DNA of 64,000 bases, taken from assembly GCA_016699855.1 (NCBI GenBank), contig CP064988.1, positions 1 to 64,000 on the forward strand. Direction: 5' to 3'. Position numbers and translations under genes: made by a program. How positions within the stretch are numbered: position 1 is the stretch's first letter; every line of letters starts with the position of its first letter. This DNA comes from Rhodospirillales bacterium (lineage in GTDB: Bacteria; Pseudomonadota; Alphaproteobacteria; Reyranellales; Reyranellaceae). This document shows positions 45,836 through 55,000 of this stretch, piece by piece. The notes under the pieces were generated by a model that was not told where the DNA came from, searched no databases, and saw only the letters and a list, made by a program, of their open reading frames with translations.

Positions 45836-45867
45836 GGCGTTCCGGCCGCTCAGGCGGCCGGAACGCC
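45836..45867. terminator. 14-bp GC-rich hairpin at the 3' end of the DUF72 gene
   Basis: GGCGTTCCGGCCGC and its exact complement flank a TCAG loop. The loop holds the TGA stop of the DUF72 gene, so the codons for its last residues form one arm. No T-run follows on the minus strand. It may act as an insulator between this gene and rpsB, or protect the mRNA 3' end. Confidence 0.45.
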
Positions 45868-46857
45868 GCCGATCAGCCCGATCATCGCCATGTAGAGCCG
45901 GTACAGCGACAGCGGCGCGCTGCCCTCGGCCTTGTTGTTGACGATGATCCAGACGGGATGGCCGGCGCGGAACGCGTCCGCCGCCAGCCGGGCGAGCGCG
46001 TTCCGGGTCGTCGGATCGTCGTCGACGATGCGGTCGAACGGGAAATAGCGGCTCTTGGCCTGCTCGTATTTGAAGCCGGAGTGCAAACTCCAGCGCACGA
46101 CCACGGGGCCGGGCGCCATGCGCTCCAAGGCGGCGGCCTGTCGTTCCAAGGCGGGCATCCGGGCGTGCAAGCCCACGACGTAGCGCACGCCCTGCTCGTC
46201 CAGCGTCCGCACTAGCCGCGGCGTCACCAATTCGGCGTTCCGCAGCTCGACGGCATAGAGCGGCCGGCGGCCGCCGACGACGCGCGGCAGCGCGCCTAGA
46301 AACGTGGCCAACCGACCGACCCATTCCGCCGGTTCGGCGAGGATCTCCCGCGGCGCCGGCGGAAACTGGAACACCAAGGGCCCCGCCTTGTCGCCCAGCC
46401 CGGCCATCGCCGGTTCGACGAACCGCGCGATCGCGAACGCCGCGTCGAGATAGCGAGGGTTGGGGCCGCTCGATCGCCCGCCTTCGAGGCGGATCACCGC
46501 GTCCGTCACCGCCTGCGGCGCCTTCACCAGGAAGCGGAACCCGTCCCGCACCTGGCGGGCATAGGCTCCGAACGCCTCGTCGGACAGTGGCGCGTAGAAC
46601 GTCCGGTCGATTCCGACCGTCTGGAACAGCCCCAGCGCGGCATAGGCGGGCAATCCGGCGCGGGCCAATGTATCGGCCGTGTAGTCGCCATCCCACACCA
46701 GCCCCTGCCAGCCCGGAAACGACCACGAAGACGTGCCGAGGAACACGTCTGGTGGCGGCGTCACGCGCAACGGCGAGCCGGCCGCCGGCGCCGGCAGCGC
46801 GCCGGCGCCGCGACGGGTGGCGGGCGTCGGACCGAGAAGCGGCAGTTCCTCGCTCAC
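45850..46857 (-). CDS. DUF72 family protein (YecE-like)
   Basis: A 335-residue protein with the DUF72 TIM-barrel-like pattern: FLGTSSWSFPGW near residue 39, FQTVGIDRTFYAPLS, GFRFLVKAPQAVT, PLVFQFPPAP and a late YAVELRN. The C-terminal WIIVNNKAEGSAPLSLYRL carries the family's NN(K) motif. Function is unknown. The start is a GTG with GGAGG five bases before it. It follows dnaE by 22 bp, so it may be co-transcribed. Confidence 0.85.
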   Translation of the reverse strand: MSEELPLLGPTPATRRGAGALPAPAAGSPLRVTPPPDVFLGTSSWSFPGWQGLVWDGDYTADTLARAGLPAYAALGLFQTVGIDRTFYAPLSDEAFGAYARQVRDGFRFLVKAPQAVTDAVIRLEGGRSSGPNPRYLDAAFAIARFVEPAMAGLGDKAGPLVFQFPPAPREILAEPAEWVGRLATFLGALPRVVGGRRPLYAVELRNAELVTPRLVRTLDEQGVRYVVGLHARMPALERQAAALERMAPGPVVVRWSLHSGFKYEQAKSRYFPFDRIVDDDPTTRNALARLAADAFRAGHPVWIIVNNKAEGSAPLSLYRLYMAMIGLIGGVPAA

Positions 46858-46879
46858 CGGCGCCTCCGCCCGGCGGACA

Positions 46880-49800
46880 TCAGACCTCCTCGACCTGTGT
46901 GACCCCCGGCAGGTTCCAGAGGCTGTCGCGGATCCCCGGCGCGATGGCGTAGCCGCCGGGCAACGCGAGTTCCGCCTCGGTTTCGTCGCCCAGCGGCATC
47001 AGCAGACGCACCTGACCGCGCCCCTTCGGCGGGCCGATCACCTCTCGCAGACGCGCAAGGGTCGCAGGATCGGTCACCGTGATGCGCAGGCCGGCCGCCG
47101 CGTGCAGCACCGCGTCGTCGAGTTTCTCTATGCTCTGAGTCGTCAGTTTGATCTGCTCGCCGTCGAGCCTGCCGTCGCACGAGACCAGCAGCGCCATGCC
47201 GGGCTGCAGCAGATCGCGTTTGGCGCCGAGCAACTCGCTGAAGATCGTGATCTCGTAGCCGCCGCTGGCGTCGGACATCGACACGAAGGCGAAGCGGTTG
47301 CCGCGCGCCGAGGTGCGCTCCGCCTTGTCGACCACCGTGCCGGCCAGTTTGATCCGGCCGCCCCCGCCGCCCGCCAGCCGCGCCGCCAGATCGGCCGCCC
47401 GCACGACGCCGAGCCGTTCCAGGCTCTTGCCGTAGGCGTTCAGCGGATGCGACGAGAAATAGAACCCGATCGACGTCATCTCGTGCTGGAGCCGCTCCAT
47501 GGCCGACCAGTCGGCGACCTTGGGCAGCGCGGGCCGGCGCGCCGCGGTGTCGTCGCCGAACAGGCTGTTCTGGTCGCTGCCGCGCGCCTCGTGGACCGCC
47601 GCCGAGTGCTTCACCAGGCTCTCGAGCGCCTGCAGCGTCTGATGCCGGTTGGGGTTGAGCGAGTCCAGCGCGCCGGCGCGGACGAGTCCTTCCAGCATGC
47701 GCTTGTTGAGCGCGCGGCCGTCGAGCCGTTCGGCGAAATCCCAGAGGTCCTTGAAGGGGCCGTTGGCGAGACGCTCCTCGACCAGCCGCTCCATCGCGTC
47801 GCGGCCGACGCCTTTGACGGCGGCCAGCGCGTAGCGCACCGCCTTGCGGCCGTCGTCGCCGGTCTCGACGATGAACTCGCCGGTCGAGCGGTTCACGTCG
47901 GGTGGCAGCAGGCCGATCCGCATGCGGTCGAGTTCGCGGCGGAAGCCGCCGAGCTTGTCGGTGTTGCCCATGTCGAGCGTCATCGACGCGGCGATGAACT
48001 CGACGGGGTAGTTCGTCTTGAGGAAGGCCGTCTGGTACGAGACCAGCGCGTAGGCCGCCGCGTGGCTCTTGTTGAAGCCGTAGCCCGCGAACTTGTCGAC
48101 CTGGTCGAAGATCGACGCGGCGCGGTCGGCGGAGACGCCGTTGCGCAGCGCGCCGTCGACGAAATCCTTGCGCTGCGCCGCCATCTCCGACGCGATCTTC
48201 TTGCCCATGGCGCGGCGCAGCAGGTCGGCGCCGCCGAGCGAGTAGCCCGACAGCACCTGTGCGATCTGCATCACCTGCTCCTGGTAGATGATGATGCCGT
48301 AGGTCTCCTTGAGGATGCCCTCCAGCATCGGGTGCAGATGGTCGACCGGCTCCTCGCCCTGCTTGCGCTTGATGTAGCTGGGAATGTTCTCCATCGGGCC
48401 CGGCCGGTAGAGCGCCACCACCGCGATGATGTCCTCGAAGCGGTCGGGCTTGAGGCGCCGGAGCACGTCGCGCATGCCGCTGCCTTCGAGCTGGAACACC
48501 CCCGAGGCGTCGCCGCGCGCGAGCATGCGGTACGTCGCCTCGTCGTCAAGCGGCAGCTTCGCCAGGTCGACCGCGCCGCGGCCGATCAGCTCGATCGCCT
48601 TCTCCAGCACGGTCAGCGTCTTCAGGCCGAGGAAGTCGAACTTCACCAGCCCCGCCGTCTCGACCCACTTCATGTTGAACTGCGTCGCCGGCAGCTGCTC
48701 GGGATCGTCGGAATCGCGGTAGAGCGGCACGAGCTCGTCCAGCGGACGGTCGCCGATCACGACGCCGGCGGCGTGGGTCGAGGCGTTGCGGTAGAGGCCC
48801 TCCAGGCGTAGCGCCAGGTCGACCAACCGCTTGATGTCGGGGTCCTCGTACTGCTCCTTCAGCAGCGGCTCGCTCTGCAGCGCCTGGGCGAGCGTCACGG
48901 GTTTCGCCGGGTTGTTCGGCACCAGCTTGCAGATGCGGTCGACCTGGCCGTAGGGCATGCCGAGCACGCGGCCGACGTCGCGCAGCACGGCGCGCGCCTG
49001 CAGCTTGCCGAACGTGATGATCTGCGCGACGCGGTCGGCGCCGTACTCGTCGCGCACATACTTGATCACGCGGCCGCGCTTGTCCTGGCAGAAATCGATG
49101 TCGAAATCGGGCATCGACACGCGCTCGGGGTTCAGGAACCGCTCGAACAGCAATCCCCAGCGCAGCGGGTCGAGATCGGTGATCTTCAGCGCCCAGGCCA
49201 CCAGCGAGCCGGCGCCCGAGCCGCGGCCCGGCCCGATCGGCACGTCGTGGTCCTTGCCCCACTGGATGAAGTCCGCGACGATCAGGAAGTAGCCGGAGAA
49301 ACCCATGCGGTCGATCATCTCGACCTCGTAGGCGAGGCGCTTCTCGTACTCCTCGTAGGCGATCCCCGCCGCCAGGCGGCCGGCGTCGCGCAGCGCCTCC
49401 AGGCCCGCCCGCGCCATGTCGCGGATCACCTCGCCGTTGGTGCGTCCGCCGAGCTTGGTGTAGCTCGGCAGGATCGGCTTGCGCGGCTCCGGCATGTAGG
49501 CGCAGCGCCGCGCCACGACCAGCGTGTTGTCGCAGGCCTCCGGCAGGTCCGCGAACAGCCGGCGCATCGCGTCGGCCGGTTTGAACCAGTGCTCCGGCGT
49601 CAGGCGGCGGCGGTTCTGGTCCTCGATCACCGTGCCCTGCGCGATGCACATCAGCACGTCGTGCGCCTCGTACATGTCCGGCGTCGCGAAATGCGCGTCG
49701 TTGGTCGCGACCAGCGGCAGATCCTCGGCGTAGGCCAGATCGATCAGCGCCGGCTCGATCCGCCGCTGCGTCGCCTCGCCGTGTCGTTGCACCTCGACGT

Positions 49801-50323
49801 ATAGCCTGTCGGGGAACAGCCCCTTCAGCCTTCCGAGAAGGTGCCGCGCTGCTGCGTCCTGCCCGTCGGCCAGCAGCCGGCCCAGCGCGCCGGTCGCGCC
49901 GCCAGTGAGGCAGATCAGTCCCTCTGTCCGGCCTTCGAGCTCCGACATCGGCAGAGCGGCGACCGCGCCGGTCTTGAAGCGCAGATGCGCCGCGCTGACG
50001 AGACGCAGCAAATTGAGGTAGCCCGCCTCGTTCTGCGCCAGCAGCAGCAGCCAGTCGGCGGCGACCGCGAGCCGCCCGCCCGCCGGCGCGGCCTCGTCGT
50101 CGCGGCGGATCGCCACGTCGCAGCCGATGATCGGCTGCACACCCTCCTTGGTGGCGTACTGGGCGAACTCGAGCGCGCCGAACAGATTGTCGCGGTCGGT
50201 CGCCGCGACCGCCGGCATCCCTCCGGCTTTCGCCAAGGCCACGAGCTGGTCGGGCTTGATGGCGCCCTCGGCCAGCGAATAGGCCGTGCGGGCGCGGAGA
50301 TGGACGAACGCGGCGTGGGTCAC
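46880..50323 (-). CDS. dnaE: DNA polymerase III subunit alpha
   Basis: This 1147-residue replicative polymerase has an N-terminal PHP domain, the polymerase core with catalytic carboxylates in PDFDIDFCQDKRG near residue 405, a helix-hairpin-helix region and a C-terminal OB fold (IKLAGTVVDKAERTSARGN). In the PHP domain the usual HxH-type metal residues are replaced (FVHLRARTAYS), so intrinsic proofreading is unlikely; this is common in DnaE1. The start is a GTG without a strong Shine-Dalgarno. Confidence 0.96.
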   Translation of the reverse strand: MTHAAFVHLRARTAYSLAEGAIKPDQLVALAKAGGMPAVAATDRDNLFGALEFAQYATKEGVQPIIGCDVAIRRDDEAAPAGGRLAVAADWLLLLAQNEAGYLNLLRLVSAAHLRFKTGAVAALPMSELEGRTEGLICLTGGATGALGRLLADGQDAAARHLLGRLKGLFPDRLYVEVQRHGEATQRRIEPALIDLAYAEDLPLVATNDAHFATPDMYEAHDVLMCIAQGTVIEDQNRRRLTPEHWFKPADAMRRLFADLPEACDNTLVVARRCAYMPEPRKPILPSYTKLGGRTNGEVIRDMARAGLEALRDAGRLAAGIAYEEYEKRLAYEVEMIDRMGFSGYFLIVADFIQWGKDHDVPIGPGRGSGAGSLVAWALKITDLDPLRWGLLFERFLNPERVSMPDFDIDFCQDKRGRVIKYVRDEYGADRVAQIITFGKLQARAVLRDVGRVLGMPYGQVDRICKLVPNNPAKPVTLAQALQSEPLLKEQYEDPDIKRLVDLALRLEGLYRNASTHAAGVVIGDRPLDELVPLYRDSDDPEQLPATQFNMKWVETAGLVKFDFLGLKTLTVLEKAIELIGRGAVDLAKLPLDDEATYRMLARGDASGVFQLEGSGMRDVLRRLKPDRFEDIIAVVALYRPGPMENIPSYIKRKQGEEPVDHLHPMLEGILKETYGIIIYQEQVMQIAQVLSGYSLGGADLLRRAMGKKIASEMAAQRKDFVDGALRNGVSADRAASIFDQVDKFAGYGFNKSHAAAYALVSYQTAFLKTNYPVEFIAASMTLDMGNTDKLGGFRRELDRMRIGLLPPDVNRSTGEFIVETGDDGRKAVRYALAAVKGVGRDAMERLVEERLANGPFKDLWDFAERLDGRALNKRMLEGLVRAGALDSLNPNRHQTLQALESLVKHSAAVHEARGSDQNSLFGDDTAARRPALPKVADWSAMERLQHEMTSIGFYFSSHPLNAYGKSLERLGVVRAADLAARLAGGGGGRIKLAGTVVDKAERTSARGNRFAFVSMSDASGGYEITIFSELLGAKRDLLQPGMALLVSCDGRLDGEQIKLTTQSIEKLDDAVLHAAAGLRITVTDPATLARLREVIGPPKGRGQVRLLMPLGDETEAELALPGGYAIAPGIRDSLWNLPGVTQVEEV

Positions 50324-50456
50324 TTAGGGGGTGTCCGGGCAGGCTTGTGGTTGGCGGCAGTATCCTCCCCGCCGCTGTGGATAGTCCGCGGCGATCGCGG
50401 GCCGTCGTCCGCACATCTGTGACATCCCGCGCGGGCGGCGCCATACTTGGCCGGCG

Positions 50457-51746
50457 ATGCCCGATCCAGCCACCTCGACCGCCCTTTCGCCACGCAAGTA
50501 TCCGCCGGCCGTCACGCTGATCCGGCGCTCGACCGCCGGACCGGCATCGGCGCCGGAGCGGTGCGACAGCGACGCCATCGAGGCGTGGCTGCTCGGCCCC
50601 GCGGCGCGGGAGGACGACCTGCTGGCGTTGTTCGAGTCGCTGATGTGGCGGCTCGTCGCCGCCGGACTCGCGCTCGACCGGGCGAGCCTGCATGTCGGCA
50701 CGCTCCACCCGCAGGTCTTCGGCTTCGCGTGGAACTGGAACCGCGCCGATGGCGGCTGCGACGAGGTCCGCGTCGGCGAGGCGGCGCTGGCCAGCGACGC
50801 CTACCGGCGCAATCCGCTGTTCGGCGTGATCGAGAACGGCCTTGCGTTCCGCGCGCGCACGGACGATCCCCCCGTCGCGGCGCGGTATCCGCTGATGGCC
50901 GAGCTCGCGACGCAGGGGATCACCGAGTACGTGGCGGAGCCGCTCGGCGCCGGCGGCGCGGCCTACCACAACGCCGCCACCATCGCGACGAGACGGGCGG
51001 GGGGATTCACCGACGCCGAGGTCGCGGCGATCAGGCGCCTGTTCCGCGTCTTCGCGCTGCATGTCGAGCGCCATATCGCGCTGCGCATCGCCGGCAACGT
51101 GCTCGACACCTACCTCGGCGCGGCGGCCGGCCGGAAGGTCCTCGCCGGCGCCATACGGCGCGGTTCAGGCGAATCCATCCGCGCCGTGGTCTGGGCCTCC
51201 GACCTGCGCGGCTTCACCGACCTGGCCGACCGGTTGTCGCCACCCGACATGATCGCGGTGCTCAACGCCTATTTCGAGCGGATGGCGGGCGCGGTGATCG
51301 CCCGCGACGGCGAGGTGCTGAAATTCATCGGCGACGGCCTGCTGGCGGTCTTCCCGCTGGGACCGGACGGCGATGTCGCCGGGCCGGCCGCGGCGGCGTT
51401 GGCCGCCGCCGAGGACGCGCTGGCGGCTGTCGAACGGCTGAACGCCGATCCTCCCGCCGCCCTCGCCGCGGTCGACGGCTGGGCCCCGCTGCGGTCCGGC
51501 ATCGCCCTGCACGAGGGCGAGGTCTTCTTCGGCAACGTCGGAGCGCCGGGACGGCTCGATTTCACCGTCATCGGGCGCGCGGTGAACACCGCCAGCCGCG
51601 TCGAGGCGCTGAGCAAGACGCTCGGCCGGCCGATCCTCCTCACCGCCGCCGTCGCCCGGCATATCGACCGGCCGATGGACCATCTCGGCGAGCACGCGCT
51701 CCGGGGCGTGTCCGGGCCGATCGCGATCCTCAGTCCGCGCCGTTGA
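50457..51746 (+). CDS. Class III adenylate/guanylate cyclase
   Basis: A 429-residue cytoplasmic protein. The C-terminal class III cyclase domain has WASDLRGFTDLADRL (first metal Asp) near residue 245, EVLKFIGDGLLAVFP (second Asp) near 285, and VIGRAVNTASRVEALSK (transition-state Asn and Arg). The N-terminal ~200 residues have no membrane helices and look like a GAF-like sensory module found in rhizobial homologues. Product (cAMP or cGMP) cannot be assigned. It is divergent from dnaE and convergent with lolD. Confidence 0.86.
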   Translation: MPDPATSTALSPRKYPPAVTLIRRSTAGPASAPERCDSDAIEAWLLGPAAREDDLLALFESLMWRLVAAGLALDRASLHVGTLHPQVFGFAWNWNRADGGCDEVRVGEAALASDAYRRNPLFGVIENGLAFRARTDDPPVAARYPLMAELATQGITEYVAEPLGAGGAAYHNAATIATRRAGGFTDAEVAAIRRLFRVFALHVERHIALRIAGNVLDTYLGAAAGRKVLAGAIRRGSGESIRAVVWASDLRGFTDLADRLSPPDMIAVLNAYFERMAGAVIARDGEVLKFIGDGLLAVFPLGPDGDVAGPAAAALAAAEDALAAVERLNADPPAALAAVDGWAPLRSGIALHEGEVFFGNVGAPGRLDFTVIGRAVNTASRVEALSKTLGRPILLTAAVARHIDRPMDHLGEHALRGVSGPIAILSPRR

Positions 51747-51759
51747 GCGGCGGCGCGGT

Positions 51760-52440
51760 TCAGCCCGGTTCGAGGATGCCGTCGCGCAGGCGGACCGTCC
51801 GGTCCATCCGCGCCGCCAGTTCGGGGTTGTGCGTCGCGATCAGCGCCGCGAGGCCGGAGCCGCGCACCAGAACCATCAACTGACGGAACACGCCGTCGGA
51901 GGTGGCGTGGTCGAGATTGCCGGTGGGCTCGTCGGCGAGCAGCACACGCGGCGCGTTGGCGACGGCGCGCGCGATCGCCACGCGCTGCTGCTCGCCGCCG
52001 GAGAGGCGCGCCGGGCGGTGGCTGGCGCGCTCCGTCAGCCCGACCATCGCCAGCAGCTCCGCGGCACGCTTCCCCGCCTCGCGCTTCGACATCCCCGCCA
52101 GAAGCTGCGGCATCATCACGTTCTCCAGCGCGGAGAACTCCGGCAGCAGGTGGTGGTACTGGTAGACGAAGCCGAGGTAGCGGCCGCGCAGGGCGGTCCG
52201 CTCCGCGTCCGAGGCGGCCCCGACCGATTTGCCGTCGAGGACCACCTCGCCGGAATCCGGCCGCTCGAGGAGTCCTGCGACGTGCAGCAGCGTCGACTTT
52301 CCCGCGCCCGACGGTCCGACCAGGGCGACGATCTCGCCCGGCCGCAGGTCGAGGTCGGCGCCGCGCAGCACCTCCAGCGCCCGGTCACCCTGGCGGAAAG
52401 TGCGCCGCACGTCGCGCAGGGACAGCGCCGGTTCACTCAT
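51760..52440 (-). CDS. lolD: Lipoprotein-releasing ABC transporter ATP-binding protein
   Basis: A 226-residue ATPase of the MacB/LolD family, energising lipoprotein release from the inner membrane. It has Walker A GPSGAGKSTLLHVAGLL, LolD-type VYQYHHLLPEFSALENV, signature LSGGEQQRVAIARAVAN and Walker B VLLADEPTGNLD. Its start overlaps the end of the upstream permease gene by 8 bp. Confidence 0.93.
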   Translation of the reverse strand: MSEPALSLRDVRRTFRQGDRALEVLRGADLDLRPGEIVALVGPSGAGKSTLLHVAGLLERPDSGEVVLDGKSVGAASDAERTALRGRYLGFVYQYHHLLPEFSALENVMMPQLLAGMSKREAGKRAAELLAMVGLTERASHRPARLSGGEQQRVAIARAVANAPRVLLADEPTGNLDHATSDGVFRQLMVLVRGSGLAALIATHNPELAARMDRTVRLRDGILEPG

Positions 52441-53698
52441 GGCGCAGGGCCTCCACCGGGTCGAGACGGGCGGCGCGACGCGCCGGATACACCGCCGCTG
52501 CCAGCGACAGGGCGAGCGACAGACCGAGGATCGCCGCGACCTCGCCCGGTTCCACGCGCACGGGAAGGGCGGCGATGAAATCGACCTCGCCGCTGACCAG
52601 CGGGCCGCCGGTCACCGCCGTCAGCGCCGCGCCGACAGACTTCATGTTGGCGCAGACCACGAGGCCGAGCGCCGCGCCGAGCGCGGTGCCGACCACACCG
52701 ACGCTGGCGCTCGCGAGGAAAAACACGCGGACAACGGCACCGCGCGTCGCGCCCATCGTGCGCAGGATGGCGATCCCCCGCCCCTTGGTCCGCACCAGCA
52801 TGGTGAAGCTGGCGACGACGTTCATCGACGCGACCAGCACGATCATGCCGAGGATGATGAACATCATCACGCGTTCCAGCTCCAGGGCGCCGACCAGCCG
52901 GGCGTTGCGCTGCCGCCAATCCTGGACGCGCAGCCCGAGGCCCGCCGTCGCGCCGCGCACCGCCCCGGCGACCGATGTCGCGGCGCGCGGATCATCGACC
53001 GTGAGCTCGAGCGCCGTGACGCCGTTGCCGAGGCTGAAATCCTCCTGGAACAGGTCGAGCGGGATGATCCCCATCGCGTTGTCGAACTCGAATCGCTTGG
53101 TGTGGAAACCTGCGACCACGACGTAGGTCACGTCGCGCGTCGCCACGTTCCCCTTGTCGTCGCGCAGATAGGCGATGACCGTCAGCTCCTGGCCGTACTG
53201 CAGCGCCAGCGCGGTCCGCAGCCGGTCGCCGAGGACGATCGGATTCGGCCGGGTCGTGAACTCCGACAGCGTGCCCCCGACGATACCCCCGGAGATCGCG
53301 CGGCGGGCCATCAGATCCTCGGTCCTCAGGCCGCGCAGCGTGATCGCCCGCGTGCCGCCGGCCGCCGCCGTCGCGGTGGTCTGCCGCTCGGCCACCGGGG
53401 TCACGCCGGTCACGCCGGGCAGCGCGGCGAGGCGCTTCGACAACGCCTCCCATCCGTTCAACGTGCCCTTCTCCGCCGCGACCTGGATGTGCCCGTTCAC
53501 GCCGAGGATGCGGTCGTACAGCTCGCCGCGGAACCCGTTCATGACGCTGAGCACGACGATCAGCGTGGCCACGCCCAGCGCGACGCCGATCAGCGAGAAG
53601 ACGGCGATGAAGGAGATGAACCCCTCCTGCTCGCGGGTGCGCAGGTAGCGCGACGCGATCATCCGCTCGGCGGCCGAGGGCCAGAACGCGCCGATCAT
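52433..53698 (-). CDS. Lipoprotein-releasing ABC transporter permease (LolE/LolC), second copy
   Basis: A 421-residue FtsX/MacB-type permease with four membrane helices and a large periplasmic domain after the first. It has ERMIASRYLRTREQEGFISF at the N-terminus and the VRTKGRGIAILRTMGATRGAV coupling helix to LolD. Sequence-wise it is a paralogue of the gene just upstream. It likely pairs with that protein to form the LolCE heterodimer. It begins 9 bp after the first permease and overlaps lolD. Confidence 0.9.
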   Translation of the reverse strand: MIGAFWPSAAERMIASRYLRTREQEGFISFIAVFSLIGVALGVATLIVVLSVMNGFRGELYDRILGVNGHIQVAAEKGTLNGWEALSKRLAALPGVTGVTPVAERQTTATAAAGGTRAITLRGLRTEDLMARRAISGGIVGGTLSEFTTRPNPIVLGDRLRTALALQYGQELTVIAYLRDDKGNVATRDVTYVVVAGFHTKRFEFDNAMGIIPLDLFQEDFSLGNGVTALELTVDDPRAATSVAGAVRGATAGLGLRVQDWRQRNARLVGALELERVMMFIILGMIVLVASMNVVASFTMLVRTKGRGIAILRTMGATRGAVVRVFFLASASVGVVGTALGAALGLVVCANMKSVGAALTAVTGGPLVSGEVDFIAALPVRVEPGEVAAILGLSLALSLAAAVYPARRAARLDPVEALRHE

Positions 53699-53707
53699 GC
53701 CCGGCCC

Positions 53708-54976
53708 CTAGCCACGACGCAGACCCTCCAAGGGATCGAGACGGGTCGCCGCCCATGCCGGATACAAGGTGGCCGCGAACGCGAAGACGAGCGCCATGGC
53801 CGCGATCGCCCCGACCTCGCCGCCGGAGATCCGGGCCGGCAGCTCCGACAGCATGTAGAGCTGCGGATCGAACAGCGTCAGGCCGAAGCTTTTCTGCAGC
53901 GCCTGGCGGATGGATTCGATGTTGCGCGCGAACAGCAGACCGAGCGCGACGCCGAGACCCGTGCCGACCAGCCCGATCCCCATGCCGTCCATCAGGAACA
54001 CGCGCAGGATCTGGCCGCGCGACGCGCCCATCGTGCGCAGGATCGCGATGTCCGGCCCCTTGGTCCGCACCAGCATCATCAGGCTCGAGACGATGTTGAA
54101 CGCCGCCACGATGATGATCAGCGTCAACACCAGGAACATGACGTTGGTCTGGATGCGCACGGTGGCGAAGAACTGCGCGTTGGCCTCCAGCCAGTCGAAG
54201 GCGTAGGCCTTCCATTCCAAGGCCTCGGAGATCCGCCGCGCCAGCGGGCGGTAGTTTCCGGGATCGACGGCGAAGACCTCGATCAACGAGACGCGTCCCT
54301 CCTGGTCGAAGAACGCCTGCGCCCGCTCCATGGTCGTGTAGATGAAGTTCGAATCGTAGTCGAACATGCCGATGTCGAAGATCGCGGCGACCGTGAACCG
54401 CGCCGCCGCCGGCCGGTTGCCGAACGGCGTCTCGATCTTGCGGTAGGGCGAGACCAGCGTGATGTCGTCGCCGACCGCGACGCCCAGCGTCTCCGCCAGC
54501 CGCGCGCCGATCGCTACCGAGCGTCCGTCCGCCAGCGCGTCGAGCCCGCCGCGCTTCACGCCCGGCGGCGGTGCCTCGATCGAGCGCGCGATCGGACCCC
54601 GGCTCTTGAGGTCCTCGAGGCGCATGCCGCGGACCATGACGCCGCGCACGCCGTCGCCGGTGACGACCACGGCCTGGCCCTCGACCACCGGCGCCGCGCT
54701 GGCGACGCCCGGCACCACGCGCACCTTGTCGAGGACCGTCTGGTATTCCGTGATCGGACCGCGGCCGGTGACGACGCCGAGATGGCCATTGACGGAGGTG
54801 ATCTGCTGCAGCAGCGCGATCTGGAAACCGTTCATCACGGCCATGACGACGATCAGGGTGCCGACGCCCAGCGCGATCCCGACCAGCGAGAACCACGCGA
54901 TGATCGAGATGAACCCCTCCTCGCGCCGCGCCCGGAGGTAGCGGACGGCGATCAGCCGCTCGGCGACGGAGAACAT
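53708..54976 (-). CDS. Lipoprotein-releasing ABC transporter permease (LolC/LolE), first copy
   Basis: A 422-residue paralogue of the next gene: ERLIAVRYLRARREEGFISI and VRTKGPDIAILRTMGASRGQI are shared almost unchanged in order. A periplasmic domain lies between helices one and two. With the second permease and LolD it would extract lipoproteins for LolA. Many alphaproteobacteria carry a single such permease at this place, so this looks like a tandem pair. It is 24 bp after proS. Confidence 0.9.
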   Translation of the reverse strand: MFSVAERLIAVRYLRARREEGFISIIAWFSLVGIALGVGTLIVVMAVMNGFQIALLQQITSVNGHLGVVTGRGPITEYQTVLDKVRVVPGVASAAPVVEGQAVVVTGDGVRGVMVRGMRLEDLKSRGPIARSIEAPPPGVKRGGLDALADGRSVAIGARLAETLGVAVGDDITLVSPYRKIETPFGNRPAAARFTVAAIFDIGMFDYDSNFIYTTMERAQAFFDQEGRVSLIEVFAVDPGNYRPLARRISEALEWKAYAFDWLEANAQFFATVRIQTNVMFLVLTLIIIVAAFNIVSSLMMLVRTKGPDIAILRTMGASRGQILRVFLMDGMGIGLVGTGLGVALGLLFARNIESIRQALQKSFGLTLFDPQLYMLSELPARISGGEVGAIAAMALVFAFAATLYPAWAATRLDPLEGLRRG

Positions 54977-55000
54977 GGGGTTCCGGGCCGCGACCGGCCC

